This document shows positions 8,932 through 16,632 of a DNA stretch of 64,000 nt, one piece after another. The stretch is taken from positions 1,612,001 to 1,676,000 of the forward strand of contig CP065000.1 in NCBI GenBank assembly GCA_016700075.1, given 5' to 3'. The position numbers and the translations under genes are program-made. Origin of the DNA: Acidobacteriota bacterium. Its GTDB lineage: Bacteria > Acidobacteriota > Blastocatellia > Pyrinomonadales > Pyrinomonadaceae. Every line of letters starts with the position of its first letter. Positions within the stretch are counted from its first letter, which is position 1. The notes beneath the pieces are model-generated. The model did not search any database, was not told where the DNA came from, and saw only the letters and a program-made list of their open reading frames with translations.

Positions 8932-10332
8932 ATGTCCGGAAAACGATTTGCCGACTCGCTGAGGGTCGCTACGCCTTGTAATGAAGATTGGGAACAGATG
9001 AGCGGCAACGACGTCGTCAGGCTCTGTTCGCACTGCTCGAAACACGTCAATTTTGTCTCGCAAATGACCGAGAAACAGGCCCGCCGATTGGTTCGTAACA
9101 GCGGCGGGGAGCTCTGTGTGCGTTACGTCGCCGATCCTGTGTCGAAGCGGCCGCTCTTTGCCGAGCAGCTCGTGAACATCACGCGAAAACGCACCCGTGC
9201 GGCGGCGGGTGCTTTTTCGACGCTGCTCGCATTTGCAACGCAGCTTCCCGCACAGCAAACGCCCGCCGAACGCCCCGCAGTTGCTGAATCGCAGCGGCGG
9301 GAAGCATCGCCTGCCGTATCTAGCGGCATTAGTGCGGCATCGGGAGCGAGGGTCTCGGGCACCGTCACAGATCCGAACGGTGCGGTCATTCCCGGTGCTG
9401 CGGTTCGGCTCGTTCTGTTGGAATCCGGGCAGGAGCGAAATACCGTGTCCAATGACGAAGGGCACTATGCTTTCGAAATGGTGGCTCCCGGCCGGTACAT
9501 GCTTGAATCGAGCTCGCCGGGATTTCGCACCTATTCCGAGACCATCGTTATTCGCGAGGCGGAAACGACAAAGAACGACGCCGAAATGGACATCGAACCG
9601 ATAAATGTCTTTGTAGATGTTGTTAACGAGATCAAGCTGGATGTTGGTGATCTAGTTGTCATGACGGGAGCCGTCGCCGTTACGATCGAATACACCACCC
9701 CGCTAGGCAAAGCGGTCGCGGACGAAGATATTGATGAGGTGCTCGCTTTGCTGAACGCGGGCGAGCGGCCCGACGATAGTGAAGGTGATGCTCGCGGCAT
9801 AACGCCGCTGTTCATTGCGGTGGGCGACGGGAATTTAGAGATCGCGCGTGCGTTGCTCGATTTCGGAGCGGACGTCAATTTCACGACCGGCAGGGGCCGA
9901 ACGCCGCTGATGCAGATCGACGATGACGCCACGCCGGAGCTGGTCTCGCTTTTGCTTTCATACAAGGCTCGCGTAAACGTATCTGACGAGGACGGCGACA
10001 CACCGCTGATCCTTGCCGCGGGCGAGGTGGAGGACGAAGTCCTGAAACTACTGATCAAAGCAGGTGCCGACGTCAACGCCTCAAATAAAAAAGGCATGAC
10101 CGCGCTGATGCGTGCAGCGTGGGACGAAGATGTCGAGCACGTTCGGATGCTGCTCGCCGCGGGTGCCGAAGTGAACGCAAAGAACGACGAAGGCGAGACA
10201 GCCTGGGATCTGGCGGCAGAGGGTGAGGTCGTCAAACTGATCGAAAGCTACGGCGGCCGCTCCGGCGATCCGGAGAAGAAAGCCAAGCCACAGGGCGATG
10301 GCGACGGAGAAGATGAGGATACTCGAAATTAG
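8932..10332 (+). CDS. Cys-knuckle / TM / carboxypeptidase-regulatory-like / ankyrin repeat protein
   Basis: A 466-aa protein of unusual layout. Residues 16-41 hold CNEDWEQM, then LCSHCSKHVNF: a small C-x15-C-x2-C module resembling one I recall at the N-terminus of some Bacteroidota carboxypeptidase-regulatory proteins. A hydrophobic segment (about residues 88-105) follows. Next is a carboxypeptidase-regulatory-like sandwich (VSGTVTDPNGAVIPGAAVRL, about 140-220). At least four ankyrin repeats follow (for example TPLFIAVGDGNLEIARALLD and TALMRAAWDEDVEHVRMLLA, about 265-440), then an acidic tail. Ankyrin repeats mediate protein contacts; partner and role are unknown. GGAGGGTG precedes ATG 8932. 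Confidence 0.8.
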   Translation: MSGKRFADSLRVATPCNEDWEQMSGNDVVRLCSHCSKHVNFVSQMTEKQARRLVRNSGGELCVRYVADPVSKRPLFAEQLVNITRKRTRAAAGAFSTLLAFATQLPAQQTPAERPAVAESQRREASPAVSSGISAASGARVSGTVTDPNGAVIPGAAVRLVLLESGQERNTVSNDEGHYAFEMVAPGRYMLESSSPGFRTYSETIVIREAETTKNDAEMDIEPINVFVDVVNEIKLDVGDLVVMTGAVAVTIEYTTPLGKAVADEDIDEVLALLNAGERPDDSEGDARGITPLFIAVGDGNLEIARALLDFGADVNFTTGRGRTPLMQIDDDATPELVSLLLSYKARVNVSDEDGDTPLILAAGEVEDEVLKLLIKAGADVNASNKKGMTALMRAAWDEDVEHVRMLLAAGAEVNAKNDEGETAWDLAAEGEVVKLIESYGGRSGDPEKKAKPQGDGDGEDEDTRN

Positions 10333-10361
10333 GTTTTAGGTTATTGCCTTTACTTTGCGGT

Positions 10362-10389
10362 CCTTTGCGTCTTGGCGGCTTTGCGGGAG
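10362..10389 (-). repeat. 28-bp dispersed repeat, intergenic copy
   Basis: Read on the minus strand this begins CTCCCGCAAAGCCGC and ends CGCAAAGG. It matches 26 of 28 positions with a segment inside the flavin monooxygenase gene (25693-25720) and is closely similar to one inside asnB (60733-60760). It lies 30 nt after the ankyrin gene. Confidence 0.75.
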
Positions 10390-10396
10390 GGTTTTA

Positions 10397-10496
10397 CCGC
10401 AGAGACGCGTAGACGCAGAGAATACTGGGAATAGTAAAGAACCAGGTGTATCGACCGCTTCCTCGGTTTTTCGTGTCTTTCGCGTGTTTCGCGGGC
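10397..10496. repeat. Short-period degenerate repeats between ankyrin gene and MazEF
   Basis: Two kinds of short-period sequence lie here: CGCAGAGACGCGTAGACGCAGAG (a ~9-nt period, quoted to show its unit CGCAGAGA) at about 10397-10419, and a TTTCGCGTG-type series at about 10468-10495 resembling those at 20.25 kb and 56.6 kb. No coding potential is apparent. Confidence 0.5.
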
Positions 10497-10523
10497 AAAC
10501 TAATTGACGTTCTGAGCAGGACG

Positions 10524-10540
10524 TAATTACAATGTAATTA
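10524..10540. promoter_or_regulatory. Palindromic operator candidate of the MazEF-like pair
   Basis: A perfect palindrome TAATTAC-AAT-GTAATTA ends on the first base of the antitoxin start codon. Antitoxin-antidote operons are usually autoregulated through such sites. Its 11-nt core TTACAATGTAA recurs in a palindrome at 19369-19389. Confidence 0.55.
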
Positions 10541-10782
10541 TGAAAGCTCAGATCATACAGATCGGAAACTCTCAGGGCCTGCGTCTGCCAAAAATGATGC
10601 TCGAAGAAAGCGGCATTTCCGGCGAGGTGGATCTGGAACTCCGCGATGAAGGCATCCTGATAAAACGCTCCGGAAAACCGCGTGAAGGCTGGGACGCCGC
10701 ATTTCGCAGCATCGCCGAAAATGACGACGAGCTGACCGCCGACGGTTCGAACGATTTTGACCGGAGGCAATGGCAATGGTAA
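10540..10782 (+). CDS. AbrB/MazE-like antitoxin
   Basis: An 80-aa protein whose first 45 residues are a SpoVT/AbrB swapped-hairpin DNA-binding domain (IIQIGNSQGLRLPKMMLEES, then VDLELRDEGILIKRS). The acidic tail (ENDDELTADGSND) is where MazE-type antitoxins bind the toxin. It overlaps the MazF-like gene by 7 nt, the normal translationally coupled order. A palindrome at the start codon probably serves autorepression. Confidence 0.85.
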   Translation: MKAQIIQIGNSQGLRLPKMMLEESGISGEVDLELRDEGILIKRSGKPREGWDAAFRSIAENDDELTADGSNDFDRRQWQW

Positions 10783-11096
10783 AGCGTTTCGAGGCCTATC
10801 TGCTGAATCTCGACGATGAGGTTTCAGACGATCCGAAAAATACCCGTCCATGCGTTGTCATCTCGCCCGACGAGATGAACGAGCATTTGGAACACGTCAT
10901 CATCGCACCCGTTTCAACCTATCGGGGAGATTTCCCTACGCGCATCGCCGTCGAGCTGCTAAAAAGCAAACGCTCCATCATCCTCGACCAGCTTCGAGCC
11001 GTCGATAAGGCACGCCTCGTGAAAAAGATCGGCGACATCGATGCCGCCACGCAGAAAATTGTCATCGAAAGACTACAGGAGCTTTTTGCGGAGTGA
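10776..11096 (+). CDS. MazF/PemK-like mRNA interferase toxin
   Basis: A 106-aa MazF/PemK-fold protein. The typical start of the fold is seen (FEAYLLNLDDE, then KNTRPCVVISPDEMN), followed by IIAPVSTYRGDFPTRIAV and the conserved SIILDQLRAVDKARL stretch that carries interferase active-site residues in the family. MazF toxins cleave mRNA at short motifs. An in-frame ATG at 10770 exists, but GGAGG at 10763-10767 is only 2 nt from it and 8 nt from ATG 10776, so 10776 is preferred. Confidence 0.85.
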   Translation: MVKRFEAYLLNLDDEVSDDPKNTRPCVVISPDEMNEHLEHVIIAPVSTYRGDFPTRIAVELLKSKRSIILDQLRAVDKARLVKKIGDIDAATQKIVIERLQELFAE

Positions 11097-11122
11097 GCGG
11101 TTCTGGTCCCCGATAATAGCCG

Positions 11123-11938
11123 CTAAGACGCTGAGGAACGCAATGTTTTCGCTTCATTCCACAGTGCGTCCATTTCTTCTAAAGAGGCGTCTTCGACAGT
11201 GCGGCCGCCGGCTTTCAGTTTGTCCTCAATATATTTAAAACGCTCGCGGAATTTGCGGTTCGTGCGTTTGAGTGCGGTCTCGGGCTCGACATCGAGATGG
11301 CGTGCGAGATTCACAACCGCAAAGAGCAGATCGCCGATCTCGCCCTCGATATCTTTGGAATCGCCGCTGCTGACGGCGTCGCGGAGTTCGTGGGTTTCTT
11401 CGGATATTTTATCGAATATCTGATCCGCGTTTTCCCAATCGAAACCAACTTTTGCGGCCTTTTTGGTTACTTTCAACGCTTCGAGCAGGCCGGGAAAATG
11501 TACGGGCACATCGTCGAGCAGCGAATCCTTTGTTTTCTCGGCCTTGCCGGACGCCGCGCGTTCATCTGCTTTCAGTTTGTCCCAATTATCGAGAACATCT
11601 TGGGCACGCGAGAGCTTTTTGTCGCCGAAGACGTGCGGATGCCGCAGGACGAGCTTCTGCGCGGTGCCGCGGCTGACGTCGTCGATGGTGAACTCACCGC
11701 GTTCCTTGCCGATGGTCGAGTGAAAAACGACCTGCAGCAGCAGATCGCCGAGCTCCTCTTTTAGATGCTCGACGTCTCCGGTCGATTCGGCATGCTGGAT
11801 CGCATCGAATGTCTCATACGCCTCTTCGAGCAGATACTGCGACAGCGACGCGTACGTCTGTTCGGCATCCCAAGGGCAGCCGCCAGGCGCACGCAAACGC
11901 TCCATCACAGCGACGAGTTCATCAAAAGCTTCGGACAT
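11123..11938 (-). CDS. mazG: Nucleoside triphosphate pyrophosphohydrolase MazG
   Basis: A 271-aa two-domain MazG. Both all-alpha NTP-PPase domains are present, each with the ExxE12-28ExxD-type metal site: EEAYETFDAI then LKEELGDLLLQVVFH in the first, and EETHELRDAV then IEGEIGDLLFAVVNLAR in the second. The start GGCPWDAEQTYASL is the family hallmark. MazG hydrolyses (d)NTPs to monophosphates and can lower ppGpp or clear damaged nucleotides. The frame remains open to 12034, but the family start matches ATG 11938. It is transcribed toward the MazEF pair; whether it is functionally linked is not shown. Confidence 0.93.
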   Translation of the reverse strand: MSEAFDELVAVMERLRAPGGCPWDAEQTYASLSQYLLEEAYETFDAIQHAESTGDVEHLKEELGDLLLQVVFHSTIGKERGEFTIDDVSRGTAQKLVLRHPHVFGDKKLSRAQDVLDNWDKLKADERAASGKAEKTKDSLLDDVPVHFPGLLEALKVTKKAAKVGFDWENADQIFDKISEETHELRDAVSSGDSKDIEGEIGDLLFAVVNLARHLDVEPETALKRTNRKFRERFKYIEDKLKAGGRTVEDASLEEMDALWNEAKTLRSSAS

Positions 11939-12010
11939 AGGACAATTAGAAACGAGCTTTGCTGCGTAGTCAATGGAGCAATATTCTCCGACGAAAAGTG
12001 TAGAGTTTCG

Positions 12011-12041
12011 GTGAATAGTGAATTGACTTATCACTTCTCAC
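12011..12041. repeat. Short imperfect inverted repeat
   Basis: GTGAATAGTGA (12011-12021) and TCACTTCTCAC (12031-12041) match at 9 of 11 positions as an inverted repeat. It is one of several intergenic inverted pairs made of 7-9-nt units in this window. Confidence 0.5.
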
Positions 12042-12102
12042 TTGTCCCTATCTGCTGAAGATTAACTGCCTTTCGCGAAAATGGTAGAATCCTTTGATAG
12101 AT

Positions 12103-12654
12103 ATGATAGGCAGAGACGAAGACCAGGAAGAAGTAACGTTCAAGGTAGCGGACAGGCGCAAATTCAACGCTGACGGTTCGCTGAAAGAGGGTGTTGAGAT
12201 CGTCCCGGAACCGAAACCCGAGCCGAAGCCGGAACCGAGGGCTGAATCAAGCGAGCCCGAGCAGAAACTATCCGAAGATCAGCCGAAAGATGCACCTCAG
12301 GAAAGTGCGGCCGCAGAAGACGAGATACCGGGAGCTGATGATCCCGCGAGTTTTATCAATTTCCTCTCAACCCTGGCGACCAATGCCGCCGCGTCGCTCG
12401 GGGCGATGCCGCATCCCGCGACGGGACAGGTTTCGCTCGACCTGGACGGTGCGAAATACTGGCTCGACATTCTGGCGATGCTGAAAGAAAAGACCAAAGG
12501 TAATCTGCACCCCAAGGAAGAAAAGCTCTTTGAAGGCCTGCTCCGCGATATGCGTATGCAGTATGTGCACCTCGTTCGGGCGACCGAGGAAAAGCTGAAA
12601 GCACAAGCCGCGGCGAAATTTACCGGCGACGATATTCTGGGGAGAAAGAAATAG
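12103..12654 (+). CDS. DUF1844 domain protein
   Basis: A 183-aa cytoplasmic protein. Residues ~5-95 are low-complexity and Pro/Glu-rich (PEPKPEPKPEPRAESSEPEQ). The C-terminal half is a DUF1844 domain, recognisable by FINFLSTLATNAAASLGAMP and AKYWLDILAMLKEKTKGNL. The function of DUF1844 is unknown; it is widespread in Acidobacteriota and related phyla and contains no catalytic motif. A TTG at 12094 could add three residues, but ATG 12103 is the simpler start. Confidence 0.85.
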   Translation: MIGRDEDQEEVTFKVADRRKFNADGSLKEGVEIVPEPKPEPKPEPRAESSEPEQKLSEDQPKDAPQESAAAEDEIPGADDPASFINFLSTLATNAAASLGAMPHPATGQVSLDLDGAKYWLDILAMLKEKTKGNLHPKEEKLFEGLLRDMRMQYVHLVRATEEKLKAQAAAKFTGDDILGRKK

Positions 12655-12800
12655 CCACCGAGCACACAGAGGTCACAGAGGCAAAGACATTTGGGTAACT
12701 GAGCAATTTGCGCGAGAAAAAGGGTGTTCCTAGCCGTAATCAAGGGCTTGCTTCCTGCCATTTCTCCGTGCTCTCTGTGTTCTCTGTGTTCTCTGTGGTG
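12655..12800. repeat. Inverted arms of CACAGAG-type short-period repeats
   Basis: The left arm (12655-12680) is built of CACAGAGGT-type 9-nt units. The right arm (12771-12800) carries the complementary CTCTGTGTT units three times. Together they could form a long imperfect hairpin between the DUF1844 and metallo-hydrolase genes. A related single arm lies at 14133-14162. The spacer is non-coding. Confidence 0.65.
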
Positions 12801-12811
12801 AAATAATTATC

Positions 12812-13576
12812 ATGAAGCTCACGTTTCTGGGAACAGGTACATCTACGGGAGTGCCCTCGATAGGGTGCCGCTGCGAGACGTGCGTTTCGACCGATCCCAG
12901 AGACAAGCGGCTACGTGTTTCCGTGCTGGTCGAACACGCGGATAAAAAGATCCTCGTCGATACGTCGATCGATTTTCGCCAGCAGGCGTTGCGTGCCGGC
13001 ATCGATCGGCTCGATGCGGTTCTATTGACGCATTGCCACGTCGATCACGTTTTCGGGCTCGACGATATACGGCCGTTGAATTTCCGACATGGCGCGATGG
13101 GCGTTTATGCTAATGAGATCGCGTGGACCGACCTGCGTCGGATATTCAAATACATCTTTGAACCGTCTCATTTCGGCGGCGGGTTGCCGCAATTGATCCC
13201 GCACACGGTCGAGCCGCTTTCGCCATTCTGCATCGGCGATCGGATCGAGGTGACGCCGATCGAGGTCATCCATGGCAAACTGCCCGTCATCGCCTATCGA
13301 TTCAACGACATCGCCTATGCGACCGACCTCAAGGTGATCCCGCCTGAGTCGATGGACGCCCTACGTGATCTCGACGTGCTGGTGCTGGATTGCGTCCGTA
13401 TAAAACCGCACACCACACACCTTTGTCTCGACGAAGCCCTTGCCTACATCGCCGACCTCAAACCCCGCCGAGCATACCTCACCCACCTCAACCACGACAT
13501 CCTCCACGCCCGCGACACCAAACTGCTCCCCGACAACGTCCGCTTCGCCCACGACGAACTGGTCGTTGAGTGCTGA
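12812..13576 (+). CDS. MBL-fold metallo-hydrolase (PhnP-like)
   Basis: A 254-aa metallo-beta-lactamase-fold hydrolase close in layout to PhnP-type phosphodiesterases. It starts with MKLTFLGTGTSTGVPSIGC, with CRCETC nearby (a zinc-type knuckle seen in PhnP). The metal-binding HxHxDH is THCHVDHVFGLDD (about residues 72-82). Other ligands are likely in VIHGKLPVIAYRF, YATDLK and LTHLNHD. PhnP acts on cyclic ribose phosphates; the substrate here is not certain because no phn genes are nearby. Confidence 0.88.
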   Translation: MKLTFLGTGTSTGVPSIGCRCETCVSTDPRDKRLRVSVLVEHADKKILVDTSIDFRQQALRAGIDRLDAVLLTHCHVDHVFGLDDIRPLNFRHGAMGVYANEIAWTDLRRIFKYIFEPSHFGGGLPQLIPHTVEPLSPFCIGDRIEVTPIEVIHGKLPVIAYRFNDIAYATDLKVIPPESMDALRDLDVLVLDCVRIKPHTTHLCLDEALAYIADLKPRRAYLTHLNHDILHARDTKLLPDNVRFAHDELVVEC

Positions 13577-13591
13577 TCATCGGCACTGTTG

Positions 13592-13716
13592 CAAAAGCCC
13601 ATGCGTAAGCAAGGGCGATATCCGGAACTCTGCTCGGACTACAATAACATCTTGATCGCAAAAGGCTTTTTGGATCTATTAAGGTTCGCTACCGCCTTGC
13701 TTACGCGCGGGCTTCT
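13592..13716. repeat. REP-like inverted pair, copy B
   Basis: Arms at 13592-13620 (AAAAGCCCATGCGTAAGC...) and 13687-13716 (ending CGCGCGGGCTTCT) form an inverted pair. The unit matches the pair at 940-1069 but in opposite orientation, and the similarity extends into the spacer beside each arm (GATATCCGGA and TAGCGAAC). The rest of the 13577-13900 gap shows no gene. Confidence 0.7.
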
Positions 13717-13900
13717 CCGTGTCCTATTCGGGCAAAATAGCCGCCGCTTCTGAAGAACTCTTAACCGACATTTCAGCTAAATCATTGTGCTTAAATGCGT
13801 TACGCGGATGTTACGCGGTGATTTAGGCGGAACATTAGGCATCGCGCCGTAAATGTTGAAATGATTGGCTTTAGCGAGGGGCGTGAAAATTTAACACAAA

Positions 13901-13948
13901 CCACTATATTTTGTGTTGACAAAGCATTTCTGACACAATATAGTCTAT
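13901..13948 (+). promoter_or_regulatory. nrd promoter overlapped by two NrdR-type boxes
   Basis: Two 16-nt boxes, CCACTATATTTTGTGT (13901-13916) and ACACAATATAGTCTAT (13933-13948), match the NrdR consensus acaCwAtATaTwGtgt at 14 and 13 of 16 positions. They are 16 bp apart, the usual NrdR spacing. Between and within them is a near-consensus promoter: TTGACA (13916-13921), 17 bp, TATAGT (13939-13944). Box 1 abuts the -35 and box 2 covers the -10, so NrdR binding would block RNA polymerase when dATP is plentiful. nrdR itself is not in the window. Predicted transcription start is about 13951. Confidence 0.88.
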
Positions 13949-14006
13949 ATCCACGCAGGGAAAATTTCGGCCGCTCGGCCGGGTCAACCTCCTGCAAATT
14001 ACACAA

Positions 14007-14087
14007 AAAGGCCATTTGGAAAAGATGTCCCCCTCAGAAAACATCTGCTACGGGGTCGGAGGATTTTCTCTCTCATTTTGGCCTTTG
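14007..14087 (+). other. Potential structured leader of the nrd transcript
   Basis: Within the ~255-nt leader before nrdA, an 8-bp helix (AAAGGCCA 14007-14014 with TGGCCTTT 14079-14086) encloses a 6-bp hairpin (AGATGT 14023-14028, ACATCT 14041-14046). The hairpin loop CCCCC could pair with GGGG at 14052-14055 as a pseudoknot. No known riboswitch class is recognised. The remaining leader holds a CACAGAG-type repeat and no gene. Confidence 0.35.
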
Positions 14088-14132
14088 AGATTGAAAAATT
14101 CGAAATACGCCGCGATGCTCTGACGTGCGTTT

Positions 14133-14162
14133 CACCACAGAGCCCACAGAGAGCACAGAGAA
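14133..14162. repeat. CACAGAG-type short-period repeat in the nrd leader
   Basis: A run of CCACAGAGCCCACAGAGAG-type 9-nt units, the same family as the arms at 12655-12680 and 12771-12800. Here it lies in the 5' leader of nrdA, 44 nt before the start codon. Confidence 0.6.
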
Positions 14163-14205
14163 TACGAAGCACCTCGTCTCTGAGGGTCGCAGGGTCTGAA
14201 AAACT

Positions 14206-16608
14206 ATGGATACCTTTGTCTCTACTCAAAATGCAGCAGCCCGCCGAGCTGAAGATTCAACCCAGACATCGATGCAGGTCCGCAAGCGGAACGGTTCGCT
14301 CGAGCCCGTCGATATAAATAAGATCGTTCGGGCTATCTCACGCTGTACGACGAATCTGCCGAGCGTTGACGTTATGCGCATCGCAACCAAGACCATCAGC
14401 GGGCTGTATGACGGAGCGACGACAAAGGAACTGGACAAGCTGTCGATACAGACGGCGGCGAGCCTGATATTCGAAGAGCCCGAATATTCACGGATGGCCG
14501 CACGGCTGCTGAACCAATACATCGAGAAAGAGGTGCGAAATCAGGAGATACATTCTTTCTCGCAAAGTATCGCATTCGGCTATAAGGAAGGCCTCGTGAA
14601 CGAACGCGTGATGCAGTTCGTCACCGAAAACAGCCGCAAGCTGAACGACGCTCTGGATCCGACGCGGAATGAGCTGTTCGAGTTTTTCGGCCTAAGGACT
14701 CTATATGATCGATATTTGCTAAAGAATCCGACGACACGCGACGTCATCGAATCGCCGCAGTGTTTCTGGATGCGGGTGGCGTGCGGCCTGGCAGAAAGCC
14801 CGCACGAGGCGATCGATCTTTACGATCTGTTCTCGTCGCTGGAATACGTGCCTTCGACGCCGACTCTGTTCAATTCCGGAACGAAGCACGAGCAGCTTTC
14901 GAGCTGTTTCCTGCTCGATTCGCCGCAGGACAGCCTCGACAGCATATATAAGAAGTATTCCGACGTCGCGATGCTATCGAAATTCTCAGGCGGCATCGGC
15001 ATCGCGTATCACCGCGTGCGTTCGCAAGGTTCGCTGATCCGCGGCACGAACGGCCATTCGAACGGCATCGTGCCTTGGCTGAAAACGCTGGATTCATCGG
15101 TCGCCGCCGTGAATCAGGGCGGCAAACGCAAAGGCGCATGCTGCGTCTATCTGGAAACGTGGCACGCCGACATCGACGATTTTCTCGAACTTCGCGACAA
15201 CACCGGCGACGAAGCACGCCGCACGCACAACCTGAACATCGCGAACTGGATTCCGGACCTTTTCATGAAACGCGTTCAGGCGGACGGCGTTTGGTCGCTG
15301 TTCGATCCGAAGGTCGTGCCGCACTTCCCCGACCTTTTTGGCGAGGAATTTGAGGCGGCATACACAAAGGCCGAGGAAGAAGGGCTGTTTGTCCGCCAGG
15401 TTCCTGCACGCGACCTGTACGCCAAGATGATGCGTACGATGGCACAGACCGGCAACGGCTGGATGACCTTTAAGGACGCGTCGAACCGCAAATCGAATCA
15501 GACCGCACGGCCCGAGAATGTCGTGCACCTGTCAAACCTCTGCACAGAGATCATCGAGGTCACCAGCGATAATGAGACCGCTGTCTGCAACTTGGGTTCG
15601 ATCAACGCAGCACGGTACGTCAAAGACGGTGCTTTCGATTACGACAAGCTTCGACGCAACGTCCGCCTCGCCGTTCGCCAGCTCGACAAGGTCATCGATC
15701 TGAATTATTACGCCATTCCGTCCACGTCGCAGTCGAACAACCGCTGGCGGAATATCGGGCTTGGACTGATGGGATTGCAGGACGTTTTCTTTCAGATGCG
15801 TCTGCCGTTCGACTCGGACGAGGCGAAAGCGATATCGGCGAAAATTCAAGAAGAGATCTATTTCGCGGCTCTTGACGCCTCGAGCGACCTTGCAGTGGAA
15901 CGAGGAGCACACCCGGCATTTCTCGAAACACGTGCCGCAAAGGGCGATCTGCAGTTCGACCTGTGGGGCGTAACGCCCGATGATATGCCGCGTTGGGACG
16001 CTCTGCGTGAAAAGATCAAACAGACAGGCCTTCGCAATTCGCTGATGATCGCGATCGCACCGACGGCCACCATCGCATCGATCGCCGGCTGTTACGAATG
16101 TATCGAGCCGCAGGTATCCAATCTGTTCAAACGCGAGACGCTGTCGGGCGACTTCGTACAGATCAACAAATATCTGGTCAACGAGCTGAAAGGCGCCGGA
16201 CTCTGGACAGACGCCATCCGTAACAAGATCAAACTGGCCGAAGGTTCGGTTCAGGATATCGAGGAGTTTTCGCCCGAGCTTAAGGCGATATACAGAACAG
16301 CGTGGGAAATACCCATGCGATCCTTGATCGACATGATGGCAGACCGCGGCGCCTACATCGACCAGTCAGCGTCGCTCAACCTGTTCATGGAAAGCCCGAC
16401 CATCGGTAAGCTGTCGTCCATGTATATGTATGCATGGCAAAAGGGCCTGAAAACAACGTATTACCTGCGATCGCGGCCCGCGACACGAATCGCCCAGGTC
16501 GCCGCCGGTGAAACCGTAGCGGCCGCCGAGCCGAAGAAACAATATACGGACGACGAGGCACTCGCATGCTCGCTTGAGAATCCCGAGGCGTGTGAAGCGT
16601 GTCAGTGA
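14206..16608 (+). CDS. nrdA: Class I ribonucleoside-diphosphate reductase, large subunit
   Basis: An 800-aa R1 subunit that reduces ribonucleoside diphosphates. An N-terminal ATP-cone (RKRNGSLEPVDINKIVRAIS, about residues 25-110) gives dATP/ATP overall activity control. The catalytic barrel shows SSCFLLDSPQDSLD (first redox Cys), LSNLCTEI (radical Cys and nearby Asn), CNLGSIN, IAPTATIASIAGCYECIEP and the C-terminal tail ACEACQ whose CxxC-type pair exchanges electrons with thioredoxin or glutaredoxin. Followed by a small gene and nrdB. Regulation by NrdR is indicated by the double box upstream; the leader is unusually long. trxB is elsewhere in the window (50.5 kb). Confidence 0.96.
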   Translation: MDTFVSTQNAAARRAEDSTQTSMQVRKRNGSLEPVDINKIVRAISRCTTNLPSVDVMRIATKTISGLYDGATTKELDKLSIQTAASLIFEEPEYSRMAARLLNQYIEKEVRNQEIHSFSQSIAFGYKEGLVNERVMQFVTENSRKLNDALDPTRNELFEFFGLRTLYDRYLLKNPTTRDVIESPQCFWMRVACGLAESPHEAIDLYDLFSSLEYVPSTPTLFNSGTKHEQLSSCFLLDSPQDSLDSIYKKYSDVAMLSKFSGGIGIAYHRVRSQGSLIRGTNGHSNGIVPWLKTLDSSVAAVNQGGKRKGACCVYLETWHADIDDFLELRDNTGDEARRTHNLNIANWIPDLFMKRVQADGVWSLFDPKVVPHFPDLFGEEFEAAYTKAEEEGLFVRQVPARDLYAKMMRTMAQTGNGWMTFKDASNRKSNQTARPENVVHLSNLCTEIIEVTSDNETAVCNLGSINAARYVKDGAFDYDKLRRNVRLAVRQLDKVIDLNYYAIPSTSQSNNRWRNIGLGLMGLQDVFFQMRLPFDSDEAKAISAKIQEEIYFAALDASSDLAVERGAHPAFLETRAAKGDLQFDLWGVTPDDMPRWDALREKIKQTGLRNSLMIAIAPTATIASIAGCYECIEPQVSNLFKRETLSGDFVQINKYLVNELKGAGLWTDAIRNKIKLAEGSVQDIEEFSPELKAIYRTAWEIPMRSLIDMMADRGAYIDQSASLNLFMESPTIGKLSSMYMYAWQKGLKTTYYLRSRPATRIAQVAAGETVAAAEPKKQYTDDEALACSLENPEACEACQ

Positions 16609-16632
16609 ACCTGAAAAGGAGAGTTAACTGAA

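Noticed and set aside
12655..14162. CACAGAG-type repeats as a CRISPR array
   Set aside because: Units are 9 nt, degenerate and contiguous, with no unique spacers of regular length and no cas genes.
13952..14205. Adenosylcobalamin riboswitch ahead of the reductase
   Set aside because: No B12-box-like element is visible and the operon encodes a class I enzyme with an R2 subunit, which does not use cobalamin.
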